A DNA stretch of 37,571 nucleotides from Bacteroides propionicifaciens DSM 19291 = JCM 14649 (lineage in GTDB: Bacteria; Bacteroidota; Bacteroidia; Bacteroidales; Bacteroidaceae), in contig NZ_AQWS01000026.1 of the NCBI RefSeq assembly GCF_000375405.1, positions 1 to 37,571 on the forward strand, written 5' to 3'. The position numbers were made by a program, and so were the translations under genes. Shown piece by piece: positions 26,726 through 35,295 of this stretch (its first letter is position 1; the number at the start of each line of letters is the position of its first letter). Below the pieces are notes generated by a model. It ran no database searches and was not told the DNA's origin. It worked only from the letters and a program-made list of their open reading frames with translations.

Positions 26726-26733
26726 TAGATTTG
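26726..26733 (+). promoter_or_regulatory. -7 promoter element of the PAP2 gene
   Basis: TAGATTTG matches TAnnTTTG and lies 31 nt before the start codon. No clear -33 motif, which could mean activator-dependent transcription. Confidence 0.45.
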
Positions 26734-26764
26734 CACTATTATTTAAATACAAAAACAGTATTGT

Positions 26765-27457
26765 ATGAGTTTCTTAGAGCAAGTTTTATTATGGGAGAAG
26801 GATATATTCCTTATGATTAACGGTAGTGATTCTCCTCTTTTAGATTCCATTATGTGGCTCTTCTCTGGAGCGATAATGTGGATTCCTATTGGCGTGTTCT
26901 TCCTTTTCTGTATTGCTTATAGAAAGAACTACTCTGAGTGGTTACCCGTACTTCTAGCAATTGGACTGGTGGTACTGTTTTGTGACCAATTTTCGTCCAC
27001 TTTGTGTAAGCCTTATTTCGAGAGATTTAGACCAACCCATCATCCACTCTTTATGGATCAAGTAGATACTCTTTTTGGATATAGAGGGGGTAAATATGGC
27101 TTTATTTCTGGACATGCAACTAACTTCTTTGGTTTTGCCATGCTAACCTCTTGCATTTTTAAGAATAAGATTTACTCTATTGTTATTTTTATATGGGCTG
27201 CTTTAGTTGCCTATTCTAGAGTATATTTGGGAGTTCACTTCACCTCAGATATTATTGCAGGAGCTATTAGTGGAATGATTATTGGATACCTTACCTATAG
27301 ACTATACGCAGTAGCAGTAAAACACTGTTCTAAACGTATCGCAAAACCAGTTACTAAAGGAAACACTTCAGGTCGAAACATTGCGATTGGCCTGGTGTTT
27401 AATAGTGCTATATTCCTTTCGTTTAGCAAATATATTGTACACTTATTAAAAGGGTGA
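26765..27457 (+). CDS. PAP2-family membrane phosphatase
   Basis: Integral-membrane lipid phosphatase of 230 aa with about six helices. The three catalytic motifs are intact: KPYFERFRP (K82, R89, P90), GFISGHATN (S115, G116, H117) and SRVYLGVHFTSD (S151, R152, H158, D162). Family members remove phosphate from phosphatidic acid, undecaprenyl diphosphate, phosphatidylglycerol phosphate or lipid A. LpxF-type lipid A phosphatases of Bacteroidetes belong here, but the sequence does not tell these apart. It is divergent from a two-component regulator and close to sphingolipid genes. A C-terminal extra helix (about 205-225) follows a basic linker. Confidence 0.88.
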   Translation: MSFLEQVLLWEKDIFLMINGSDSPLLDSIMWLFSGAIMWIPIGVFFLFCIAYRKNYSEWLPVLLAIGLVVLFCDQFSSTLCKPYFERFRPTHHPLFMDQVDTLFGYRGGKYGFISGHATNFFGFAMLTSCIFKNKIYSIVIFIWAALVAYSRVYLGVHFTSDIIAGAISGMIIGYLTYRLYAVAVKHCSKRIAKPVTKGNTSGRNIAIGLVFNSAIFLSFSKYIVHLLKG

Positions 27458-27489
27458 TATAGCAGTCATCTTTTGCTTATATAGAATTA

Positions 27490-27534
27490 AAACAGACCCT
27501 CAGAATGATAGATCATTTTGGAGGGTCTGTTTCT
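27490..27534 (+). terminator. Terminator of the PAP2 gene
   Basis: AAACAGACCCTC (27490-27501) pairs with GAGGGTCTGTTT (27521-27532), and the loop holds a further partial stem (AATGAT/ATCATT), making a long hairpin. Confidence 0.88.
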
Positions 27535-27647
27535 GTTTAAAGACTTTAAGTAATAAAACTTACTACAGTTTTAAGAAGCTTAGTTCTATTATTTTATGTA
27601 TTTTCGCATATTGTATATAAAATAACAAACGGCTAAATACGAAAAAG

Positions 27648-29411
27648 ATGTTTAGAACACATACTTGTGGAGAGCTAAGAATCTCTAATACTGACCAAAA
27701 GGTCACATTATCTGGTTGGGTACAACGCAGTCGTAGAATGGGGGGAATGACCTTCATTGATCTACGCGACCGTTATGGAGTTACTCAGCTGGTTTTTAAT
27801 GAAGAAAACAATAAAGAACTTTGTGATCGTTCTAATAAATTAGGACGCGAATTCGTTATTCAAATTACTGGTTCTGTAAGTGAACGATCAAGCAAAAATG
27901 ATAAAATTCCAACAGGTGACATTGAAATCCTTGTTGAAGAACTCAATATCCTAAACACGTCTGCAACACCACCATTTACTATTGAAGAGAAAACTGATGG
28001 GGGCGATGACATACGTATGAAGTATCGTTATTTAGATCTTCGTCGTCCTAATGTCCGCAAAAACCTAGAATTGCGTCATAAAATGACCATGGAGGTTCGT
28101 CGCTATTTAGACAATTTGGGCTTCCTAGAAGTCGAAACTCCTGTTCTTATTGGGTCAACTCCTGAAGGTGCACGTGACTTTGTTGTGCCATCTCGAATGA
28201 ACCCTGGAGAGTTTTATGCTCTACCTCAATCACCTCAAATATTTAAGCAGCTATTGATGGTTTCTGGATTTGACAGATATTTCCAAATCGTTAAATGCTT
28301 CCGTGATGAAGACTTACGTGCCGACCGTCAACCTGAGTTTACTCAAATTGACTGCGAGATGAGCTTTGTTGAACAAGAAGATGTTATTACTGCTTTTGAA
28401 GGTATGGCAAAACATCTCTTCAAAACAATACGTAATGTGGAGCTTGAAGGTGATTTCCAAAGAATCACATGGCATGAAGCTATGCGTCTGTACGGTAGTG
28501 ATAAGCCTGACACACGCTTCGAAATGCAGTTCGTAGAACTGATGGATATTCTTAAAGGTCACGGTTTTGGCGTATTCGACGAAGCTGAATATGTAGGTGG
28601 TATTTGTGCTAAAGGTGCTGCTACTTATACTAGAAAGCAACTCGATCAACTGACAGATTACGTGAAGCGTCCTCAGATTGGTGCTAAAGGAATGGTTTAT
28701 GCTCGTGTTAGTGATGATGGTTCTGTAAAATCAAGCGTTGATAAGTTCTACAGCCAGGAGGTATTGCAAGAGATGAAAGTTGCATTCAATGCTGAGCCTG
28801 GAGACTTAATCCTTATTCTATCTGGCGACAACACGATGAAAACTCGCAAACAACTTTGTGAGCTACGTCTTAAAGTAGCAGAAGAGTTAGGTCTAAAAGA
28901 TAAAAATAAATTTTCTTGTCTTTGGGTGGTTGATTTCCCTCTATTTGAGTGGGACGAAGAGAACAAGCGATTTGCTGCAGTACATCATCCATTTACTTCA
29001 CCAAAACTTGAAGACTTACAATATATCGACTCGGATCCAGGTCGTGTGCGTGCAAATGCCTACGATATGGTAATCAATGGAGTTGAAGTTGGTGGTGGTT
29101 CAATACGTATCCACGATGGTAAGCTACAAAATAAGATGTTCGAAGTGCTCGGGTTTACTCCTGAAAAGGCTCAAGAACAATTCGGTTTCTTAATGAATGC
29201 ATTCCAATATGGTGCACCTCCTCATGGTGGTATCGCTTATGGACTTGACAGATGGGTTTCTCTATTTGCCGGTCTAGACTCTATCAGAGACTGTATCGCA
29301 TTCCCTAAAAACAACTCTGGTCGTGATGTTATGATTGATGCTCCAGCAACTCTGGATGCGAGTCAGCTTGACGAATTGCACTTAAGCATAACCACTCCAA
29401 CAGAGGAATAA
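27648..29411 (+). CDS. aspS: Aspartyl-tRNA synthetase
   Basis: Class II synthetase that charges tRNA-Asp. The 587-aa bacterial-type enzyme has an N-terminal OB-fold anticodon-binding domain (about 1-105; [23 protein letters not shown]), class II motif 2 [18 protein letters not shown] (about 216-233), a bacterial GAD insertion domain (about 290-410) and motif 3 [16 protein letters not shown]. Length and domains are normal. Downstream, 4 nt after its stop, is a GtrA-like gene probably in the same transcript. Confidence 0.98.
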   Translation: MFRTHTCGELRISNTDQKVTLSGWVQRSRRMGGMTFIDLRDRYGVTQLVFNEENNKELCDRSNKLGREFVIQITGSVSERSSKNDKIPTGDIEILVEELNILNTSATPPFTIEEKTDGGDDIRMKYRYLDLRRPNVRKNLELRHKMTMEVRRYLDNLGFLEVETPVLIGSTPEGARDFVVPSRMNPGEFYALPQSPQIFKQLLMVSGFDRYFQIVKCFRDEDLRADRQPEFTQIDCEMSFVEQEDVITAFEGMAKHLFKTIRNVELEGDFQRITWHEAMRLYGSDKPDTRFEMQFVELMDILKGHGFGVFDEAEYVGGICAKGAATYTRKQLDQLTDYVKRPQIGAKGMVYARVSDDGSVKSSVDKFYSQEVLQEMKVAFNAEPGDLILILSGDNTMKTRKQLCELRLKVAEELGLKDKNKFSCLWVVDFPLFEWDEENKRFAAVHHPFTSPKLEDLQYIDSDPGRVRANAYDMVINGVEVGGGSIRIHDGKLQNKMFEVLGFTPEKAQEQFGFLMNAFQYGAPPHGGIAYGLDRWVSLFAGLDSIRDCIAFPKNNSGRDVMIDAPATLDASQLDELHLSITTPTEE

Positions 29412-29415
29412 GGTT

Positions 29416-29802
29416 TTGAAAGAATCGACTCGGGTCTTAAGATTCGCTATAATAGGCACAGTCAATGCAATAATTACAGCTATAATTATTGCATTGATGA
29501 TGAATAACCTCAACTTTGATTATAAAATATCAAATATTGTAGGCTATCTCATTGCTCAAATCAACAACTTCGTTTGGAGTAAGTATTGGATCTATGTATC
29601 GGATGAGAATAGAACAAAGAGCATTTGGAATCAGTTATTTAAGTTTTCAATCTCTTGCATTCTTGCTTATGCAGTCCAATTCGCATTTATCTATCTTCTG
29701 ATCGATTTACTAGGAGCTAATGCTTATTTAGCACAATTTATAGGACTGTTTGTCTATGGAGCAAGTAACTTTTTGTTTAATCGCTTCATTACATTCAAGT
29801 AG
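29416..29802 (+). CDS. GtrA-family membrane protein
   Basis: A 128-aa membrane protein with four helices and the GtrA pattern: VLRFAIIGTVNAIITAIIIAL, an ISNIVGYLIAQINNFVWSKYWIY stretch (conserved N-x-x-W and K-x-W residues), and the end GASNFLFNRFITFK. GtrA proteins are thought to help move undecaprenyl-linked sugars across the membrane for glycosylation of surface polymers. The start is a TTG 4 nt after the aspS stop; no ATG lies at a suitable place. A terminator follows. The sugar and target are unknown. Confidence 0.88.
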   Translation: MKESTRVLRFAIIGTVNAIITAIIIALMMNNLNFDYKISNIVGYLIAQINNFVWSKYWIYVSDENRTKSIWNQLFKFSISCILAYAVQFAFIYLLIDLLGANAYLAQFIGLFVYGASNFLFNRFITFK

Positions 29803-29844
29803 TTTGAAAATATTTATAGGTAGCATAGCTGCTGACTAAGTAAC

Positions 29845-29882
29845 AAAAAAGGCTAAACCTGTTGAGGTTTAGCCTTTTTTTG
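29845..29882 (+). terminator. Terminator after aspS-gtrA
   Basis: AAAAAAGGCTAAACCT (29845-29860) pairs perfectly with AGGTTTAGCCTTTTTT (29865-29880). Symmetric, so it may also serve the convergent aguB transcript. Confidence 0.93.
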
Positions 29883-29903
29883 TATTAAAGCTTATGAGCT
29901 TTA

Positions 29904-30797
29904 TTAGTCGATATATCTTCTTAGAATATCATTGTACGCATCAATTCGTCGGTCGCGCAAGAATGGCCACCAGCGTCGAACGTTTTCAGATCTTGTCAGG
30001 TCAATATCAACTACAAGGTTTTCATCTCCACTGTTACCCGCTTCTGCAAGGAACTCGCCTTGAGGACCCAATGCAAAACTATTACCCCAGAAAGAGATTC
30101 CGTTAGTTTGGCCTGAAGGATCAGCTTCATGACCAACACGATTAACTGCAATTACAGGTAAACCATTGGCTACTGCATGACCACGATGAGAAATAACCCA
30201 AGCATCGAGTTGACGCTTTTTTTCGTCGTCGGTATCACTACTTTCCCAACCAATAGCGGTAGGATAGATAAGTAGCTCAGCACCTTGCATAGCCATAAGG
30301 CGAGCTGCTTCAGGATACCATTGATCCCAGCAAATCAAGACGCCTAACTTGCCAAGTGAAGTTTCGATCGGAGTGAATCCTAAATCACCTGGAGTGAAGT
30401 AGAACTTCTCGTAGTAAGCAGGATCATCTGGAATATGCATCTTACGATATTTACCAGCAATACTACCATCACTATCAATAACGACAGAGGTATTGTGATA
30501 TAAGCCAGCTGCACGCTTCTCAAACAAAGAAGTTACGATAACAACTCCGAATTTTGCAGCAAGCTCTGTATAAAAACCTGTTGAAGGACCGGGAATAGTT
30601 TCAGCCAAATCGAATGTATTAACATCTTCAGTCTGACAGAAGTATAGTGAGTTGTGAAGCTCCTGAAGAATAATTAACTGTGCACCTTTAGCTGCACAAT
30701 CGGCAATATTCTCAGCAAGTTTCAATAGATTCGCTTTGGTATCAGCACTATTAAATTGCTGTACTAAGCCAACTTTTATATGTTTTTGTTTAGTCAT
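29904..30797 (-). CDS. aguB: N-carbamoylputrescine amidase
   Basis: Nitrilase-superfamily enzyme that hydrolyses N-carbamoylputrescine to putrescine, CO2 and ammonia. The 297-aa protein has the catalytic triad E46 (LQELHNS), K119 (YRKMHIPDD) and C156 (LICWDQWYPEAARL). The IPDDPAYYEKFYFTPGD region and GISFWGNSFALGPQGEF are typical of plant and bacterial AguB. It follows agmatine deiminase by 27 nt on the same strand, so the two make a complete agmatine-to-putrescine route. Confidence 0.94.
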   Translation of the reverse strand: MTKQKHIKVGLVQQFNSADTKANLLKLAENIADCAAKGAQLIILQELHNSLYFCQTEDVNTFDLAETIPGPSTGFYTELAAKFGVVIVTSLFEKRAAGLYHNTSVVIDSDGSIAGKYRKMHIPDDPAYYEKFYFTPGDLGFTPIETSLGKLGVLICWDQWYPEAARLMAMQGAELLIYPTAIGWESSDTDDEKKRQLDAWVISHRGHAVANGLPVIAVNRVGHEADPSGQTNGISFWGNSFALGPQGEFLAEAGNSGDENLVVDIDLTRSENVRRWWPFLRDRRIDAYNDILRRYID

Positions 30798-30824
30798 TTC
30801 TTTCGAATTTAAATGATTAATATA

Positions 30825-31886
30825 TTATCGTAGAACTCCGACGGGGTATTGCATAGTAACACAATGTAATGATCCGTGTTGTTTAATTAGAGGCGAGCAA
30901 TCAATCCCAATAATTTCGAGATTAGGGAATGCTTCTTGAAGTGCTTGTTTGGCCAGCTTATCATTTTTAGGTTGATTATAGGTTGGATAAAGCACAACCT
31001 GATCCATAATCAAGAAATTCGCATAGGTAGCAGGAAGACGCTCCATATCAAAAATCACCTCATCAGCCATTGGCAAAGCAATTAGTTTATACGGATTTCC
31101 CTCCAGAGTTTTGAAGCCTTGAAGTTGTTTCTCCATCTTCTTCAATTCTTCAAAATGCTCGTCCTGCTCATTATTACACTTAACGTAGGCAATGGTATCC
31201 TTAGGACACAGTCTGGCAAGCGTGTCAATATGGCTATCCGTATCATCTCCTGCAAGGTAACCGTAGTCTAACCATAGAACCTGCTTGAGGTTAAATTGTT
31301 TGATAAGATATGCTTCAATCTCTTCTTTAGACATCTCTTCGTTTCTATTGTCTGATAACAAGCAGTGAGAAGTCGTTAAGAGGGTTCCTTCACCGTCACT
31401 TTCAATTCCTCCGCCTTCTAGTACAAAAGAGAGTGCATTAATATAAGAGCCATTCAGAACTTTTGCTTTGCACAGTTTACGAGTAATCAAGTTGTCGTGG
31501 CAAGATGCAAATTTAAGTCCCCAACCGTTAAATGTAAAGTCTAGTATATAAGGTTTATCACCATCGAGCATTGTTATTGCTCCGTGGTCACGAGTCCAAG
31601 TGTCGTTAGTAGAACACTCAAAAAGACGTACATTCTTCATGTTGATATCGGATTTCTCGAGTAGCTTTCGCACCTGCTCAATCTCCGGACTTGAAATGAG
31701 TAGAATTGTACGTTGAGCAATCTCTCTTGCCAAACTCAGGTAACACTCTTCAACCTCGTGTAGCATATGCTCCCAGTCGGTTCCGGCATGAGGCCAAGTT
31801 AGTTGTACTCCGCTTTGAGCATGCCACTCAGCAGGCAAATAGGCCTGTGAGGGAATTAAATTATTCTTATTTGGTATTGACTTCAT
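30825..31886 (-). CDS. aguA: Agmatine deiminase
   Basis: Converts agmatine to N-carbamoylputrescine and ammonia; first step of the putrescine route with AguB. The frame opens at 31937, but that start would overlap the upstream gene by 23 nt; the ATG at 31886 (MKSIPNKNN) gives a 353-aa protein of normal family length and a 28-nt gap, so I chose it. Motifs: YLPAEWHAQSGVQLTWPH near the N-terminus, NDTWTRDHGAI with the guanidinium-binding Asp, LEGGGIESDGEG, GDDTDSHIDTLAR with the catalytic His, and the nucleophile Cys in HGSLHCVTMQYP (C342 in this numbering). All catalytic residues are present. Confidence 0.94.
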   Translation of the reverse strand: MKSIPNKNNLIPSQAYLPAEWHAQSGVQLTWPHAGTDWEHMLHEVEECYLSLAREIAQRTILLISSPEIEQVRKLLEKSDINMKNVRLFECSTNDTWTRDHGAITMLDGDKPYILDFTFNGWGLKFASCHDNLITRKLCKAKVLNGSYINALSFVLEGGGIESDGEGTLLTTSHCLLSDNRNEEMSKEEIEAYLIKQFNLKQVLWLDYGYLAGDDTDSHIDTLARLCPKDTIAYVKCNNEQDEHFEELKKMEKQLQGFKTLEGNPYKLIALPMADEVIFDMERLPATYANFLIMDQVVLYPTYNQPKNDKLAKQALQEAFPNLEIIGIDCSPLIKQHGSLHCVTMQYPVGVLR

Positions 31887-31914
31887 ATCGTTACTATTAA
31901 ACTTAGAATTGAAA

Positions 31915-32445
31915 TTACTTTTTAGAAGCTCTATCAAAAAAAGGATTCTTTGAAGAGATGCTAATAGGAACAGCCATAATCATCGTACAACCATTCATAT
32001 AGTCGAGCTTTTGAGCAGCTAGACCAACCGAAAACATCAGGCGTGTGTCCACTCTGAGGTCAGCGGCAAGTGCTACAGCAGAACCTAAGGCAATGCCAAC
32101 ATCTAGACCATTAAAGAAACAGGGCACGCCTTTAACCCGACTTGAACAAGTAGGAAAACCACAATGTCCACAGTTAAGCCCCATCGGACGCTCCTTAGTT
32201 CCAATTAACACCACACATTCTGCCTGAAGAACATTAGCTGAGTCACGTTCCATTTTAAACTGAGAGCCACGAAACTCAAAGCCCTGCATTAGAGTTGATA
32301 ATTCCTTTATCTTCTCTTCTGTAATAACTGCTATCTCAAGGATATCTACTCCTCTAGTCTTGGGAGCAGTTCTTGCAGCAGTAATTAATTTGTTCGCAAT
32401 CTCTAAGGCACGCTCTTTACGCGTATCTCTCTCATTTAAAATCAT
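31915..32445 (-). CDS. DUF2148 (ferredoxin-like Cys motif) protein
   Basis: A 176-aa protein of the DUF2148 family. It has RDTRKERALEIANKLITAARTAPK near the N-terminus and a cysteine cluster (GLNCGHCGFPTCSSR ... VPCFFN, about 95-112) that may bind an iron-sulfur cluster or a metal. Its role is unknown. It is first in the agmatine operon, 28 nt ahead of aguA. On the minus strand a perfect -7 element TATCTTTG lies at 32476-32469, about 25 nt upstream, so it probably leads the three-gene transcript. Confidence 0.85.
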   Translation of the reverse strand: MILNERDTRKERALEIANKLITAARTAPKTRGVDILEIAVITEEKIKELSTLMQGFEFRGSQFKMERDSANVLQAECVVLIGTKERPMGLNCGHCGFPTCSSRVKGVPCFFNGLDVGIALGSAVALAADLRVDTRLMFSVGLAAQKLDYMNGCTMIMAVPISISSKNPFFDRASKK

Positions 32446-32677
32446 GGCTTATATCTTTAATATGCATACAAAGATATGGATTAATGCAAGGTATTAGAAA
32501 GAAACTATCGTAAAAATCATATGTTAAAATACTAGATCTGATTGAATAGAATGGGGAGAGCTTAATTTATTCCAACAACTTTATAATCCGCAAATAAATC
32601 AGAGTGTTATTTGATATTAAAGAGGTCTGATAATTAAAGTGAAGTCTATAAAAAGACTTATATTTGCTTTTACTATT

Positions 32678-33310
32678 ATGACAAAACCAATACTACATAT
32701 TATAGATGCAAGCATCGCTTATGGCAAAACAACTCTGTTTACTAATCTGAACATAGAATTGCATCCATCCAATATGTATTGCATAGTAGGAGAGTCAGGC
32801 CAAGGTAAGACCTCACTTTTGAAATCTATACTTGGTTTCATACCCTTAAAGGAGGGCTCTATTCATATTCTAGGTGTAGAGCTGAGCAAAAGCAATATTC
32901 ACAAAACAAGACGTTACAGCTCCTGGATCCCACAAGAATTGTATTTGCCTGAGGAGTGGGTAAAGGACATGATAGCAGTCCCCTTCAAACTTCAGGAAAA
33001 TAAGCATATTCATTTCTCTGAAGACAGATTAAAGGCTTATCTAACTGCACTGGGGCTTGACCACAACATCTTAATGAGAAGAGTTACCGAAATATCGGGC
33101 GGTCAGCGTCAACGACTTATGATAGCTATTACAGCTATGCTAGACAAGCCTCTAATGATAATTGACGAACCAACTTCAGCACTGGATCCTCATGCTATTA
33201 GTCTTGTCATTCATTTTCTGAAAGAGTTAAACAAACAAGGTGTAGCTATTTTAGCGGTCAGTCACGACCGTATTTTTGCGGCTAACTGTGACAAACGAAT
33301 TTATCTCTAA
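32678..33310 (+). CDS. ABC transporter ATPase, FetA-like
   Basis: ATP-binding subunit for the membrane protein encoded next. With the ATG at 32678 it is 210 aa; a GTG 39 nt earlier would add 13 residues (KSIKRLIFAFTI), but a -7 element TATATTTG at 32659-32666 lies between the two, favouring the later start. Walker A GESGQGKTS (about 38-46), Q loop WIPQE, signature EISGGQRQR (about 138-146), Walker B LMIIDEPTSALD and the switch His in AVSHD are all present. FetA/FetB-type systems export iron in E. coli and give resistance to oxidative stress; the substrate here is inferred from the partner. Confidence 0.85.
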   Translation: MTKPILHIIDASIAYGKTTLFTNLNIELHPSNMYCIVGESGQGKTSLLKSILGFIPLKEGSIHILGVELSKSNIHKTRRYSSWIPQELYLPEEWVKDMIAVPFKLQENKHIHFSEDRLKAYLTALGLDHNILMRRVTEISGGQRQRLMIAITAMLDKPLMIIDEPTSALDPHAISLVIHFLKELNKQGVAILAVSHDRIFAANCDKRIYL

Positions 33311-34130
33311 CTACAATGATAACTACAAAAACACAAAACACTTAGTGGGTACTATAGATATATCATATTTAAGTCTAGGAGTAGGATTATTGCTTTCTGC
33401 GATCCCGCTCTATTATCTTTGGAAGTATAAAACTCGACTCGTTAAGGCTACTGCAATAGCAATCTTTAGAATGATTGTTCAGCTCCTGCTCGTTGGAGTA
33501 TATATGAAATATCTCTTTGCGTGGGATAATCCTTGGATAAATGCGTTATGGGTAATTATAATGGTTTTGGTAGCATCGCATACCGCTGTAACCCGAACAA
33601 ACCTGAAAGCCAATTTACTTTTCATACCTATATCTATAGGGTTTCTATTTGGAGCAATATCAATAGGTTTCTTCTTTTTGCAGTTAGTATTAAGAATTGA
33701 TAATGTTTTTCAAGCACAATACTTCATTCCTATTTTAGGTACACTAATGGGAAACATGCTATCTAGTAATGTTATAGCATTAAATACCTATTATCAGGGA
33801 CTGTTTCGAGAACAACAGCTCTATTACTATCTATTAGGTAATGGTGCCTCATTTAGTGAAGCTAGGGCTCCTTTTATTAGTCAAGCATTAGTAAAAGCTT
33901 TTAGTCCACTAATTGCTAATATGGCTGTGATGGGGTTGGTTGCACTGCCAGGAACAATGATTGGTCAAATTTTAGGGGGTAGTAGTCCGAATGTCGCTAT
34001 AAAATATCAGATGATGATTATCATTATCAATTTTGCAGCATCAATGCTTTCTCTGATAATTACGATTAAACTCTCTTCTAAACATACCTTTGACGATTTT
34101 GGAGTTCTAAAACCTGTATTCAAAAACTAA
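33288..34130 (+). CDS. FetB-like ABC permease (UPF0014 family)
   Basis: Inner-membrane permease of the UPF0014/YbbM (FetB) family, partner of the ATPase above. About seven helices; the family pattern is visible in KATAIAIFRMIVQLLLVGVYMKYLF, IPILGTLMGNMLSSNVIALN, GASFSEARAPFISQALVKAFSPLIANMAVMGLVALPG and MIGQILGGSSPNVAIKYQMM. The start is uncertain: the frame opens at TTG 33276, and I chose GTG 33288 (TNEFISNYN), which overlaps the ATPase by 23 nt. E. coli FetAB exports iron; another metal or small solute cannot be excluded. Confidence 0.85.
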   Translation: MTNEFISNYNDNYKNTKHLVGTIDISYLSLGVGLLLSAIPLYYLWKYKTRLVKATAIAIFRMIVQLLLVGVYMKYLFAWDNPWINALWVIIMVLVASHTAVTRTNLKANLLFIPISIGFLFGAISIGFFFLQLVLRIDNVFQAQYFIPILGTLMGNMLSSNVIALNTYYQGLFREQQLYYYLLGNGASFSEARAPFISQALVKAFSPLIANMAVMGLVALPGTMIGQILGGSSPNVAIKYQMMIIIINFAASMLSLIITIKLSSKHTFDDFGVLKPVFKN

Positions 34131-34136
34131 AACAAT

Positions 34137-34478
34137 ATGCTACAACTACCGAATTACTCTGAAGACTCGCTAGAAGTTAAAATATTAAGAACCATTGCAA
34201 ATCACCCTCAAACCAAGTACTTTATCGTAGCTAAATTTAATAGTCTAGGAGCAATAGAACTAGATAAATTGCATGAATTCATTACTAGAAAAGTGATAAA
34301 CAGAGAAAATAACACTACATTCAAAACTAGCTTCTCAGATCAAGATACTCGGCTTATTCTTACATTTTACCCTACAAATTCCAATTTGGAATATAAATAT
34401 TCACTTATTCATACTTTTATCGAAATGTGTAACAACAGTGCAATAGGTGTTAAAATAGATGATACTCAAAAGCACTAG
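34137..34478 (+). CDS. Hypothetical protein, 113 aa
   Basis: I do not recognise this protein. It is 6 nt after the FetB-like gene, so it is probably the third gene of that operon. It has no signal peptide or membrane helix, and looks like a small soluble alpha/beta protein (NYSEDSLEVKILRTIANHPQ, then LGAIELDKLHEFITRKVI, RLILTFYPTNSNLEYKYSLIHTFIEMC). No metal-binding or catalytic motif stands out. Confidence 0.65.
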   Translation: MLQLPNYSEDSLEVKILRTIANHPQTKYFIVAKFNSLGAIELDKLHEFITRKVINRENNTTFKTSFSDQDTRLILTFYPTNSNLEYKYSLIHTFIEMCNNSAIGVKIDDTQKH

Positions 34479-34618
34479 AAAACGTGTATAAGTGACATTA
34501 GGGTTACGTTATAGTGATTAATAACACACTAAACACAATTATATGAGTGTGAGTGAGTACTTATAATATCTTCTTGTAATATTCTTGCTATTTTTGTACC
34601 CACAAAATAAGACTATTA

Positions 34619-35122
34619 ATGATGAAACATAATTTAAGAAGATGGCTTTTAACTGATGAAGAAGATTTGGTTAAGTTGATGAATAATGTACATATCTGGA
34701 ATACGCTTTCCGACAACTCACCACTACCTTTTACTCAGAAAGAGGCTAAAGAATATATTACACTGGCAACTAAAAGAACTGATGCATTCGATGCATTTGC
34801 TATAGAAATTGATCAAGTGCTCATCGGTGGAGTTAGTTTACGACAAATGGCTGTGCCATGTCATATTGTTTATGAACTAGACTTCTGGTTAAGTCAAGAA
34901 TATTGGGAGCAAGGAATAATGACTTATGTTCTTCAAGATATAGTAAGCCATGCTTTCATACATCTTCCCGTACTTAAAATAATAGGAAAAGTTTTAGGAG
35001 AAAATCTTAAGGCTAAATTTCTATTAAGTAAAATCGGATTCCAAGAAGAAGCTGTGATTAAGAATGCCGTACTTAAGTGTGGTAAACTTCAAGATTTAGT
35101 TATTATGTCTATCGACGAATGA
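34619..35122 (+). CDS. GNAT acetyltransferase, RimJ/RimL type
   Basis: A 167-aa GNAT-fold N-acetyltransferase. It opens with LRRWLLTDEEDLVKLMNN as in ribosomal-protein and amino-acid acetyltransferases; the central FAIEIDQVLIGGVSLRQ strand pair, the ELDFWLSQEYWEQGIMTYVLQDIV acetyl-CoA segment and the end NLKAKFLLSKIGFQEEAVIKNAVLKCGK follow the family. The acetyl-CoA loop reads EYWEQGIM in place of the usual RGxG/A. The start is doubled (ATGATG), so it may begin one codon later. A TATTTTTG (34589-34596) may be its -7 element. The substrate is unknown. Confidence 0.85.
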   Translation: MMKHNLRRWLLTDEEDLVKLMNNVHIWNTLSDNSPLPFTQKEAKEYITLATKRTDAFDAFAIEIDQVLIGGVSLRQMAVPCHIVYELDFWLSQEYWEQGIMTYVLQDIVSHAFIHLPVLKIIGKVLGENLKAKFLLSKIGFQEEAVIKNAVLKCGKLQDLVIMSIDE

Positions 35123-35295
35123 TTAATTTCGTGCTAAACCTCATAAGTGCAGATATTGTAGCCTAATGATCTTACAATAATACTGATTTTACCTCTATCT
35201 ACTACCAAATAGTTAATTAGGCGTAAATATGTTGGTTTAAATGAAGCTAAAGTTGTATTTTTATTTAAATTTGCAACATAAAGGTTTATAAACGC

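Noticed and set aside
32639-32677. GTG start 39 nt upstream for the FetA-like ATPase
   Set aside because: A -7 promoter element lies between this codon and the ATG at 32678, and the added residues are not part of the ATPase fold.
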